Part shown: piece by piece, positions 1 through 6,179 of the stretch | Position numbering within the stretch: position 1 is the stretch's first letter | How the letters are laid out: every line of letters begins with the position of its first letter | NCBI GenBank assembly: GCA_017958245.1 | Contig: JAGDDC010000298.1 | Coordinates: forward strand, 1 to 7,820 | DNA: 7,820 nt | Direction of reading: 5' to 3' | DNA from: Lachnospiraceae bacterium | GTDB taxonomy: Bacteria; Bacillota_A; Clostridia; Lachnospirales; Lachnospiraceae | Program-made: the position numbers and the translations under genes | Notes under the pieces: generated by a model | What the model saw: only the letters and a program-made list of their open reading frames with translations | Databases searched by the model: none | Told to the model about the DNA's origin: nothing

Positions 1-529
1 ACCTCTTCGAAGGCTCGACAAACTGCTCGTGCATAGGCTTAACCGTGGTGATGTACTGGTTGAGCACGGACTCGAGCGTTCTTCCTCTCTCCGATACATC
101 CCTTCTGATACGCCTTACAAGCCTCTCGTCAGCGTCCGTGTCCACGAATATCCTTATGTCCATCATGTCCCTGAGTTCCTTGTTCTCAAAGACAAGTATC
201 CCCTCGACAACTATGACCTGCTTGGGCTCGATATGGACCGTCTCCTTGGACCTGTTGTGGTTTGCGAAATCATAGACGGGTATATCGATCGACTCGCCGT
301 TCTTCAGAGCCTTGATGTCCCTGATCAGCCTCTGTGTCTCGAAGGCGTTCGGATGATCGTAGTTGATCTTCGCCCTCTCCTCAAAAGGCATCTCGTCATG
401 AGCGTTGTAGTAGCTGTCATGACTGAGCAGAAGCACCCCGTCGTCAAACTCACGCGTAACTCTGGTGGCAACCGTCGTCTTTCCCGACGCCGAGCCGCCT
501 GCCACTCCTATCACGATCCTGTCCCGCAT
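1..529 (-). CDS. udk: Uridine kinase, 3' end cut off by the window edge
   Basis: Uridine kinase phosphorylates uridine (and usually cytidine) to the monophosphate with ATP or GTP, in cytoplasmic pyrimidine salvage. The first 176 residues are visible; the family is usually about 205-215 residues, so roughly 30-40 C-terminal residues lie beyond the left edge. Visible motifs are the P-loop GGSASGKT (residues 11-18), HDSYY (37-41), the substrate-side NYDHPNAFE (56-64), YDF (86-88), the Walker-B-like VVEGILVF (107-114) and the arginine-rich lid RRIRRDVSERGRT (139-151), all typical of Udk. The ATG at 529 is preceded by a perfect AGGAGG with 7 nt spacing, and the P-loop sits where expected from this start. 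It lies 17 bp downstream of gpsA and is probably cotranscribed with it. The family assignment is very secure; the only uncertainty is the unseen end. Confidence 0.96.
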   Translation of the reverse strand, partial: MRDRIVIGVAGGSASGKTTVATRVTREFDDGVLLLSHDSYYNAHDEMPFEERAKINYDHPNAFETQRLIRDIKALKNGESIDIPVYDFANHNRSKETVHIEPKQVIVVEGILVFENKELRDMMDIRIFVDTDADERLVRRIRRDVSERGRTLESVLNQYITTVKPMHEQFVEPSKR

Positions 530-536
530 AAACTCC

Positions 537-542
537 CCTCCT
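537..542 (-). promoter_or_regulatory. Ribosome binding site of udk
   Basis: A perfect AGGAGG lies 7 nt before the udk ATG and fills most of the 17-bp gpsA-udk gap. It is the strongest Shine-Dalgarno match in the window, so udk is likely initiated independently rather than only by coupling to gpsA. Confidence 0.85.
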
Positions 543-546
543 GTTG

Positions 547-1569
547 TCACGATGTCCAAAGCACCTGTTTGTTTTCCTGTTTTTTATCTCTCATAAAGAG
601 GTCTGTCACGGCCTCTATAGCAGGCTTGTTTTCAAAGAGCACACAATTGACCTGTTCGACTATAGGCATATCCACATCATATTTCTTCGCGAGCATCAGC
701 GCGGCTTTCGCGGTGTTGATACCCTCGACCGCCTGTCCGACTTTTCTTTTTGCCTCCTCCATGCTCATGCCCTTGCCCATGAGGTATCCGGCGTTCCAGT
801 TTCTCGAATGCTTGCTGGTGCAGGTCACGACAAGATCGCCGATCCCCGACAGTCCCGAGAAGGTCTCGAATTTTCCGCCCATCTTCATGCCAAGTCTCCC
901 GATCTCTGCGATACCCCTGGTCATGAGGGCAGCCTTTGTGTTGTCACCGAATCCGAGTCCGTCGGATATGCCGGCGGCGAGAGCTATAACGTTCTTTAAG
1001 GCGCCTCCTATCTCGACACCCATCGTATCGGGGCTTGTATACACCCTGAACCTCTCCGTCATAAAGACATCCTGCAGGAAGCAGGCCGTCTCCTTCGTCT
1101 CAGATGCTACTACACACGTAGTAGGGATCTGCCTGCTGACCTCCTCCGCATGGCTGGGCCCGGCAAGCACCGATATGTCACATTGGGGAAGCTCCTGTTT
1201 TATCACCTCGGAGAGAGTGAGCAGAGTGCTCTCCTCAAACCCCTTGGATACGTTAACGAGCTTTTGTCCGTCCTCCATAAAGGCAGCGAGTTTCTTTGCC
1301 ATGTCCCTCACATGTACGGATGACACTGCGAGCACCACGACATCCATCCCTTTTACGGATTCGCCGAGGTCGTCGCTCAGCCTCACGTTGTCCGGAAGCA
1401 CCGCTCCGGGAAGGTTTGGAAGCTCTGTCCTGTTGTTTTCAAGCTCTTTGGTTTTTTCTGCGTCGTGTGACCAAAGCGTCACATCAAAGCCTTTGCCGGC
1501 CAGCAGTATCGAGAGCGCCGTACCCCATGTTCCCGCGCCTATCACCGCTAACTTGAGATCATTTTCCAT
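547..1569 (-). CDS. gpsA: NAD(P)-dependent glycerol-3-phosphate dehydrogenase
   Basis: GpsA reduces dihydroxyacetone phosphate to sn-glycerol-3-phosphate in the cytoplasm, giving the backbone for phospholipids; its product is the substrate of PlsY, encoded just upstream. The protein has 340 residues, the normal family length. It shows the Rossmann dinucleotide motif GAGTWGTA (11-18), VSKG (107-110) with the conserved lysine, AGPSHAEEV (136-144), GALKNVIA (189-196) with the catalytic-type lysine, NTKAALMTRG (210-219), SGIGDLVVTC (241-250) and RNWNAG (256-261). I chose the ATG at 1569: GGTGG lies 8 nt before it. An in-frame GTG at 1581 sits inside that Shine-Dalgarno element and would add only MERK. 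The start overlaps the plsY end by 11 bp, indicating translational coupling. The C-terminal 12 residues are lysine/glutamine-rich and not diagnostic. Assignment is very secure. Confidence 0.97.
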   Translation of the reverse strand: MENDLKLAVIGAGTWGTALSILLAGKGFDVTLWSHDAEKTKELENNRTELPNLPGAVLPDNVRLSDDLGESVKGMDVVVLAVSSVHVRDMAKKLAAFMEDGQKLVNVSKGFEESTLLTLSEVIKQELPQCDISVLAGPSHAEEVSRQIPTTCVVASETKETACFLQDVFMTERFRVYTSPDTMGVEIGGALKNVIALAAGISDGLGFGDNTKAALMTRGIAEIGRLGMKMGGKFETFSGLSGIGDLVVTCTSKHSRNWNAGYLMGKGMSMEEAKRKVGQAVEGINTAKAALMLAKKYDVDMPIVEQVNCVLFENKPAIEAVTDLFMRDKKQENKQVLWTS

Positions 1570-2203
1570 CTTTCTTTCCACCCAGAGAGATCTTGTTTTC
1601 GTTTCCGGCTATCAGCCTGGATATGTTCGTCCTGTGCCTTATCACAGCAAGCACGAGCATCACGACGGTCACGATCACCATGTACATATAGTAGGGATCA
1701 CCCTGCCGCGTTATCGAGACGAATGCCACAAAGCACACCGAGAGAAGCAGCGATCCGACTGACACATACCTTGTGATCAGCACCGGCACGAAAAAACATA
1801 CCGCCGCAAAAGGTATGACCAGAGGATCAAAGGTCACTATCGAGCCGCAGGAGGACGCTATGCCCTTCCCGCCCTTGAATTTGAGCCAGCACGGATAATT
1901 GTGGCCAAGTATCGCCCCGAGACCCGCTATGAGCACCAGAAGCTCGGTTATGTCAAGCCCCGGATATATCAGGAATCTCACGAGCAGGCAGGGGATCATG
2001 GCCTTTATGAAATCTCCCGCAAAGGTTATGAGGCCGGCCCCGAGTCCCAGAGTACGCATCGCGTTTGTAGTCCCAGAGTTGCCGCTTCCGTGTTGTCTTA
2101 TGTCTACGTGCTTTGCCTTTCCGACAAAAAGCCCTGTCTGTATGTTGCCGAAGGCGTATCCCAGACACAGGCAAATGATCACGCGAACCACTGTAGAATC
2201 CAT
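1559..2203 (-). CDS. plsY: Acyl-phosphate:glycerol-3-phosphate acyltransferase PlsY
   Basis: PlsY is the membrane enzyme that moves an acyl group from acyl-phosphate (made by PlsX) to position 1 of glycerol-3-phosphate, forming lysophosphatidic acid. The 214-residue protein is highly hydrophobic, with several membrane segments (roughly residues 5-27, 55-78, 86-103, 128-145, 148-165, 172-188). It carries the three family motifs in order: GSGNSGTTN with R50 (39-50), GHNYPCWLKFKGGKG (100-114) and HRTNISRLIAGNENKI (190-205). Motif 1 reads SGTTN where SGATN is more usual, a conservative variant. The ATG at 2203 begins only 4 bp after the der stop and lacks a convincing Shine-Dalgarno sequence at normal spacing, so it probably depends on ribosomes finishing der. 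The partner gene gpsA overlaps its 3' end. No plsX is visible in the window. Confidence 0.96.
   Translation of the reverse strand: MDSTVVRVIICLCLGYAFGNIQTGLFVGKAKHVDIRQHGSGNSGTTNAMRTLGLGAGLITFAGDFIKAMIPCLLVRFLIYPGLDITELLVLIAGLGAILGHNYPCWLKFKGGKGIASSCGSIVTFDPLVIPFAAVCFFVPVLITRYVSVGSLLLSVCFVAFVSITRQGDPYYMYMVIVTVVMLVLAVIRHRTNISRLIAGNENKISLGGKKDGK
1578..1582 (-). promoter_or_regulatory. Ribosome binding site deciding the gpsA start
   Basis: GGTGG, inside the last codons of plsY, stands 8 nt before the ATG at 1569. The competing in-frame GTG (1579-1581) is part of this element and has no good site of its own upstream, so the ATG is preferred. Confidence 0.6.
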
Positions 2204-2207
2204 AGTG

Positions 2208-3533
2208 CTATTTGTCTTCGTTCCTTTCCCTGATGATGAACTTGAGCGAGGTCCCCGCGAAACCGAAGGCTTCCCTTATCTTGTTCTCTATATATCTCGT
2301 GTACGAGAAATGCATGAGTTCTTTGTCATTTACAAAGATAACGAATGTGGGCGGCTTCACCGACACCTGAGTTATGTAGAAGAGCTTCAGTCGCTTGCCC
2401 TTGTCCGAAGGCGGCTGCGAGAGCGCCACTGCCTGAGTCATGATCTCGTTCAAGACACCGGTCTGTATGCGCATGTTCTGGCTCGCGATGACGCTGTCTA
2501 TCGAATCGTACAGTTTGGTGAGCCTCTGTCCCGTGACAGCTGAGATAAAGAGGATCTCAGCATAGGGTATGAAGGAGAGGATCTCCTTTATCCTGTCCCT
2601 GAACCTGTACACCGACTTATCGTCCTTCTCGATGGCGTCCCACTTGTTGACTGCTATGATCAGGCCCTTGCCCCTCTCGTGGGCTATGCCGGCTATCTTG
2701 GCGTCCTGCTCCGCTATGCCCTCCACCGCGTCGATCACGAGCACAGCGATGTCGGATCTCTCGACTGCGGCTACCGTCCTCACGATAGAGAACTTCTCAA
2801 GGTCCTCCTTGATCTTGCTCTTTCTCCTGAGCCCCGCAGTATCTATGAATATATATTCGCGGTCGTTGAAGACCACCTTTGAATCCGTCGCATCTCTCGT
2901 GGTACCTGCGATGTCTGAGACTATGCATCTCTCCTCTCCGAGCAGCCTGTTGACTATGGAGGATTTCCCGACATTCGGCCTTCCGATGATGGCTATCTTC
3001 GGGGTCTCCTCATCCTCCTCACCCGCTTCACCGGGATCGAAGTTCTTCACTATCTCGTCAAGCAGATCGCCGAAGCCGAGCTTCGATGAGGACGAGATCG
3101 CGAAGGGCTCGCCAAGACCCAGATTATAGAACTCAAGGACATCGGCCTGGAACTTCGCGTAGTCGTCAGCCTTGTTCACTGCGAGGATGATCGGCTTGTG
3201 CGAGCGCCTGAGCATGTCCGCCACCTTAAAATCCGCGTCGATCAGGCCCTGTCTCACGTCCGTCATGAACACGATCACGTCCGCGGAAGCTATCGCAGCC
3301 TCCGCCTGCTCACGCATATATCCGAGCATCATGTCCTTGGTCTCGGGTTCGATACCGCCCGTATCTATCAATGTAAAATTGTAATTCAGCCAGCTGACAT
3401 CGGCATATATCCTGTCCCTTGTCACTCCGGGGTGATCCTTGACTATCGAGAGCCTCTCACCCGCCATGGAGTTAAAGAACGTGGACTTGCCGACATTCGG
3501 TCTGCCGACTATCGCAACTATGGGTTTGCTCAT
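2208..3533 (-). CDS. der: Ribosome assembly GTPase Der (EngA)
   Basis: Der is a tandem GTPase needed for maturation of the 50S ribosomal subunit. The 441-residue protein has the full family layout. GTPase domain 1 has P-loop GRPNVGKS (10-17), PGVTRD (35-40), DTGG (57-60) and NKAD (120-123). An acidic linker follows (about 167-177). GTPase domain 2 has P-loop GRPNVGKS (184-191), TTRD (211-214), DTAG (231-234), NKWD (296-299) and SA (331-332). A C-terminal KH-like domain (about 355-436) completes it. The ATG at 3533 was chosen because GAGGA lies 7 nt before it; an in-frame TTG at 3551 lies upstream of that site and would add only six residues. The gene is 39 bp downstream of the DUF512 gene, and a likely internal promoter lies inside the end of that gene. 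Identification is very secure. Confidence 0.98.
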   Translation of the reverse strand: MSKPIVAIVGRPNVGKSTFFNSMAGERLSIVKDHPGVTRDRIYADVSWLNYNFTLIDTGGIEPETKDMMLGYMREQAEAAIASADVIVFMTDVRQGLIDADFKVADMLRRSHKPIILAVNKADDYAKFQADVLEFYNLGLGEPFAISSSSKLGFGDLLDEIVKNFDPGEAGEEDEETPKIAIIGRPNVGKSSIVNRLLGEERCIVSDIAGTTRDATDSKVVFNDREYIFIDTAGLRRKSKIKEDLEKFSIVRTVAAVERSDIAVLVIDAVEGIAEQDAKIAGIAHERGKGLIIAVNKWDAIEKDDKSVYRFRDRIKEILSFIPYAEILFISAVTGQRLTKLYDSIDSVIASQNMRIQTGVLNEIMTQAVALSQPPSDKGKRLKLFYITQVSVKPPTFVIFVNDKELMHFSYTRYIENKIREAFGFAGTSLKFIIRERNEDK

Positions 3534-3535
3534 AT

Positions 3536-3559
3536 CTCTTTCCTCAGCCAACTAAAGAG
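3536..3559 (-). promoter_or_regulatory. Possible hairpin around the der ribosome binding site
   Basis: On the minus strand, CTCTTT and AAAGAG are perfect 6-nt complements separated by 12 nt. The der Shine-Dalgarno GAGGA (3541-3545) has its GAGG in the loop and its last A in the stem. This could present or partly mask the site. The stem is short and A/U-rich, so it may be chance. Confidence 0.25.
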
Positions 3560-3572
3560 CCATAATTTCCCG

Positions 3573-4904
3573 TCAAAGGCCGAAAAAACACTCGGCCAGT
3601 GAAGCTCCACTAGATTGTACAATACGTAGTTTACTTTGTAAAGTCCTGCTCACCTCATCCATATGCATGTCGTCGAGCATTATATCATCGCCGCTCCGAA
3701 ACATTGAGGACTTCAGTATCAGCTCATCGCCGAGGTCCTTGCCGCGCAGCTGCTCTGTGAGGTCCTTTCCGGTTATCAGCCCGGTCACGGTGATATTGGG
3801 ACCGAAGAAGTTGTTCACTATCGGATAGACCATGATCTCAAGCCCCGGGCACACAGCCTCGGCCTTCGCAGCAAGCTGCCTGATCACGGGCTCTGCAAGC
3901 GTCCCGGTCACTATCGAGGCCCTTCTCTTTATGTTCTTTAACTTCTCCCTGTCCTGTTCCTCAAGAAAGGCATCAAACTCGCAAATGATCGACCTCATCA
4001 TGCCTACGCCGTTCTCTATCTGAGGGTAACCCTCGTACGCCTCCTCGGGGGGAAGCTCAACCTCACCCTTCAGATACCACTCGTCGCTCGCGTACACGAG
4101 CCTCGTGCCGTGCTTTTCGAGGTAATACTTCTGGAAACCCTCTATCTGAGCTATGACCTTCCTCGACTCTTCCTTGTTAAAAACCTCGAGTTTCTCAAGT
4201 CCCTCGCGGTATTTGGTGAGTCCCACGGGAACGACAGACAAGCTCTTTAGCGAGGGAAGGTAGCCCTCTATATCCTTTAGCGTCCTGTCAAGCTCGGCTC
4301 CGTCGTTGAAGCCCTTGCACAGCACTATCTGGCCGTTTAACTCGATCCCCGCCTCCTTGAACCTCTCGATCTTTTTGAGTGCCTCACCTGCAAAGCGGTT
4401 GTTTAGCATCCTGCAGCGGAGCTCGGGGTTTGTCGTGTGTATCGAAACGTTGATCGGCGAGAGCTTGTAGAAGCAGATCCTATCTACGTCCTCGTCGCTC
4501 ATGTTCGTGAGTGTGACATAGTTACCCTGTAGGAAGGACAGTCTCGCGTCGTCATCCTTAAAATACAGGCTCTCTCTCATACCCGGAGGGTTCTGGTCTA
4601 TGAAGCAGAAGATGCATTTGTTCCTGCAAGATCTGTACTTGTCCATCAGCCCGCCGTCAAACTCAAGGCCTAAGTCCTCCTCGAAGTCCTTCTCGACCTC
4701 GAGCTCCCACTCCTCGCCCTCGGCCGTGATGACGTACAGAGTGAGCTCCTCGTCATTTGTCAGGAAATGATAATCAAAGACGTCCTTTATCTCCTTGCCG
4801 TTTATGGAGATCAGCCTGTCGCCCTTTTTAAGGCCCAGCTCTTCCGCGATGCTTCCGCTTACTATGCCCGATATCTCATGTCCTTGCTTTTGTTCGTCCT
4901 TCAT
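3573..4904 (-). CDS. DUF512 protein: PDZ plus radical-SAM-like FeS protein, function unknown
   Basis: This is a conserved protein of unproven function, common next to der in Clostridia. The 443 residues contain an N-terminal PDZ-like domain (about 8-65, with LGLKKGDRLISINGKEI at 23-39). A cysteine cluster C93-x3-C97-x2-C100, in a GGLMDKYRSCRNKCIFC context, has the radical-SAM 4Fe-4S spacing, and a radical-SAM-like barrel follows (about 95-280). The C-terminal DUF512 region (about 285-440) ends with the family-typical DDIMLDDM (406-413). A redox or radical role is inferred from the cysteine motif; no substrate can be named. The ATG at 4904 was chosen because GAGG lies 7 nt before it; a TTG at 4910 lies too close to that site. 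The last 23 codons have anomalous A/T-ending usage and appear to host a promoter for der. It is 39 bp downstream of pgeF. Confidence 0.93.
   Translation of the reverse strand: MKDEQKQGHEISGIVSGSIAEELGLKKGDRLISINGKEIKDVFDYHFLTNDEELTLYVITAEGEEWELEVEKDFEEDLGLEFDGGLMDKYRSCRNKCIFCFIDQNPPGMRESLYFKDDDARLSFLQGNYVTLTNMSDEDVDRICFYKLSPINVSIHTTNPELRCRMLNNRFAGEALKKIERFKEAGIELNGQIVLCKGFNDGAELDRTLKDIEGYLPSLKSLSVVPVGLTKYREGLEKLEVFNKEESRKVIAQIEGFQKYYLEKHGTRLVYASDEWYLKGEVELPPEEAYEGYPQIENGVGMMRSIICEFDAFLEEQDREKLKNIKRRASIVTGTLAEPVIRQLAAKAEAVCPGLEIMVYPIVNNFFGPNITVTGLITGKDLTEQLRGKDLGDELILKSSMFRSGDDIMLDDMHMDEVSRTLQSKLRIVQSSGASLAECFFGL
3578..3601 (-). promoter_or_regulatory. Two mutually exclusive short hairpins before der
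   Basis: Read on the minus strand, CACT-GGCCG-AGTG (3601-3589) is followed directly by six Ts and resembles a very weak terminator. Its loop and right arm can instead join a 6-bp GGCCGA/TCGGCC stem (3597-3578) with an 8-nt loop that contains most of the T run. Both lie in the last codons of the DUF512 gene and would be inside the leader of a transcript from the promoter at 3614-3642. Function is inferred; the stems are short. Confidence 0.22.
3614..3642 (-). promoter_or_regulatory. Probable internal sigma-A promoter for der-plsY-gpsA-udk
   Basis: On the minus strand, TTTACA (3642-3637; 5 of 6 matches to TTGACA) is followed by exactly 17 bp and then TACAAT (3619-3614; 5 of 6 to TATAAT). It lies in the last codons of the DUF512 gene and points at der. 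Initiation would be near 3606-3608, giving a leader of about 74 nt. The host codons change here to 15 successive A/T-ending codons (3600-3644), unlike the flanking codons, as expected if the DNA is constrained as a promoter. Palindromes overlap both hexamers: TTTAC-AAA-GTAAA (3630-3642) and ATTGTACAAT (3614-3623). Activity is inferred. Confidence 0.6.
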
Positions 4905-4911
4905 CGTCAAA

Positions 4912-4915
4912 CCTC
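4912..4915 (-). promoter_or_regulatory. Ribosome binding site deciding the DUF512 gene start
   Basis: Minus-strand CGAGGT places GAGG 7 nt before the ATG at 4904 but only 1 nt before the alternative in-frame TTG at 4910. The ATG is therefore the start. Confidence 0.65.
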
Positions 4916-4943
4916 GGAAATGCAGTCCATGCCTGCCAACTGA

Positions 4944-5795
4944 TCAATCGCCTCGTATCATGAGGAAGGCTGCCATGCTTCCTCTTGCGCTTCCGTCTCT
5001 CCTGTGCGAGAACAGCAGGTCGGGGTTCTCCATAGTGCAGACCCCGCTCACATGTATGTTCTCCGTCAGCACGCCTGCGCTCTTTAAGATCGCGCGGTTC
5101 GCCTCCCAGAGATCCAATTGGAACTTGCCCTTGCTCTTTCCGGGCATCACTATCCTCGGAAATGATGCGATCTCGCACTTAAACTCCTCCGAGAAAGGCG
5201 TCGCAACGTTCTCCTCGACCTCATAGCAGTCGCCGCAGATCGAAGGTCCGACGAGAGCCACTATGTTCTCGGGCCTCGTACCGTACTGGTTCTTCATGGC
5301 ATTGAGCGTCTTCTGCGCGATCCTCGCGAGCGTCCCCTTCCAGCCCGAATGACACAGGCCTATCGCCCTGCTCTCCGTATCGACAAGGAATATCGACGGG
5401 CAATCGGCTCCGAAAGCAAGGAGCACTATGTCCTCCTCGTCCGTTATGTGGCCGTCTACGCTCTCGTAATCCTTCTCGAGATAGATGCCCTTCCCGCGAT
5501 CCTTTGGCTGAGCAACGCGTATGTTCGTCGTGTGCCACTGGTCGAGGAAGACCAGATCGTGAGTGTCAAAGCCTATGGCCTTCGCTATCCTCCTGTAGTT
5601 TTCCATGACGTTTTCGTTGTCGTCGCCGCGGTCAAAGCCGAGGTTCATCGACGCGAACACGCCTCCGCTCACTCCTCCGAGCTTCGTCGAGAACCCGTGT
5701 CTTATGAACGGGATCTTCTCGAGCGCGTCAAATTTCAGATAAGATACGTTTCCCGACGTTGTCAGTACGGTTTCTTCGTTGAGTCTTTTGTCCAT
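4944..5795 (-). CDS. pgeF: Peptidoglycan editing factor PgeF (YfiH/LACC1 family)
   Basis: This is a cytoplasmic multicopper-oxidase-like (laccase-domain) protein. Family members remove wrongly made UDP-MurNAc-L-Ser from the peptidoglycan precursor pool. Purine nucleoside phosphorylase and adenosine deaminase activity has also been shown for relatives. The 283-residue length is normal or slightly long. The expected metal-site residues are present: H88 in QWHTTN (the usual QVHG position), C132 in GADCPS and H149 in CHSGWKG. Also visible are GPSICGDCYEVEENV (183-197) and CTMENPDLLFSHRRDG (253-268). The C-terminal family signature, usually TGRMA, reads RGSMA here, a small departure. The ATG at 5795 is preceded by GAGGG about 10 nt upstream, in the 13-bp gap after yraN. 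The exact physiological substrate in this organism is not shown by the sequence. Confidence 0.94.
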   Translation of the reverse strand: MDKRLNEETVLTTSGNVSYLKFDALEKIPFIRHGFSTKLGGVSGGVFASMNLGFDRGDDNENVMENYRRIAKAIGFDTHDLVFLDQWHTTNIRVAQPKDRGKGIYLEKDYESVDGHITDEEDIVLLAFGADCPSIFLVDTESRAIGLCHSGWKGTLARIAQKTLNAMKNQYGTRPENIVALVGPSICGDCYEVEENVATPFSEEFKCEIASFPRIVMPGKSKGKFQLDLWEANRAILKSAGVLTENIHVSGVCTMENPDLLFSHRRDGSARGSMAAFLMIRGD

Positions 5796-5808
5796 TTGCA
5801 GTTATCCC

Positions 5809-6162
5809 TCACTCACAATATTCAAATGCGTTTTTTATGAGCCTTATCTCTTCGCCCTCTATCGAGACGACGTCGAATCTTATGCTCCTGTCCGTCCCCA
5901 AACGGTTCTTGTAACAATAGTAAAAAGCGCATTTTGATATCTTTTTTATCTTCCTTTGGTCGACCGCCTCCTCGGGCAGTCCGTAGTCTATGCCCGACCT
6001 GTACTTCACCTCGATGAAACACAGGTATTCCCCGTCGTAAGCTACCAGATCGATCTCTCCGAACCTGCAGTAGAAGTTCCTCTCGATCACCCGGTATCCC
6101 GATCCTTCAAGAAAAGAGGCTGCTCTCTCCTCGTTTTCGCTCCCTATCCTTCTCTTGTTTAT
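5809..6162 (-). CDS. yraN: YraN/UPF0102 nuclease-fold protein, apparent ATA start
   Basis: YraN-family proteins have a restriction-endonuclease-like PD-(D/E)XK fold; their cellular role is not settled. From 6162 the product is 117 residues, the normal length. Conserved features are an N-terminal NKRRIGSENEERAASFL segment (2-18), ERNFYCRFGEIDLVA (27-41) with E36 and D38, the catalytic-type EVK (51-53), and a GLPEEAVDQRK motif (61-71). No ATG, GTG or TTG exists upstream in this frame within the reach of the conserved N-terminus. The codon at residue 1 is ATA, placed 5 nt after GGAGG. The first conventional codon, GTG at 6090, would delete 24 residues including the conserved N-terminal helix, and has no comparable context. 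The start is therefore either a rare ATA or a mutated/misread ATG. It is 17 bp downstream of the ylqH-like gene and 13 bp before pgeF. Confidence 0.88.
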   Translation of the reverse strand: MNKRRIGSENEERAASFLEGSGYRVIERNFYCRFGEIDLVAYDGEYLCFIEVKYRSGIDYGLPEEAVDQRKIKKISKCAFYYCYKNRLGTDRSIRFDVVSIEGEEIRLIKNAFEYCE

Positions 6163-6167
6163 GGCTT

Positions 6168-6172
6168 CCTCC
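6168..6172 (-). promoter_or_regulatory. Ribosome binding site pointing to the ATA start of yraN
   Basis: Minus-strand GGAGG, within GGGGAGGAAG, begins in the gap just after the ylqH-like stop codon and stands 5 nt before ATA at 6162. There is no ATG, GTG or TTG in any frame in the 18 nt after it, so its only sensible use is initiation at ATA. Confidence 0.7.
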
Positions 6173-6179
6173 CCGTATG

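Noticed and set aside
581..609. GTGACA, 17 bp, TAAAAA on the minus strand within gpsA, a possible udk promoter.
   Set aside because: The -10 matches only 4 of 6 positions, and the A run comes from lysine codons. No codon-usage break accompanies it, unlike the der case.
29..1762. A 577-codon open frame on the plus strand, antisense to udk, gpsA and the end of plsY.
   Set aside because: The three minus-strand genes are unmistakable. The antisense frame is exactly aligned with udk and plsY codons, so it stays open simply because TTA, CTA and TCA codons are scarce there. The translation has no recognisable domain.
1951..1956. Perfect TTGACA on the minus strand within plsY.
   Set aside because: No -10 element 16-18 bp downstream (CTCATA at 17 bp); the bases encode ordinary residues of the protein.
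3123..3128. Perfect TATAAT on the minus strand within der.
   Set aside because: No -35 element at suitable spacing; the bases are explained by the FYN codons of Der.
3679..3687. TGATATAAT on the minus strand in the DUF512 gene, resembling an extended -10 element.
   Set aside because: It encodes the conserved DDIM residues of the family and lacks a -35 at 17 bp, so it is probably coincidental; it remains a possible second start.
4907..4930. An eight-codon open frame (MDCISEV plus stop) on the minus strand between pgeF and the DUF512 gene, a possible leader peptide.
   Set aside because: It has no properly spaced Shine-Dalgarno sequence, is very short, and no attenuator structure surrounds it.
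5809..6090. A 93-residue YraN starting at GTG 6090.
   Set aside because: It would omit the conserved N-terminal segment that is plainly encoded upstream in frame and that follows a strong GGAGG.
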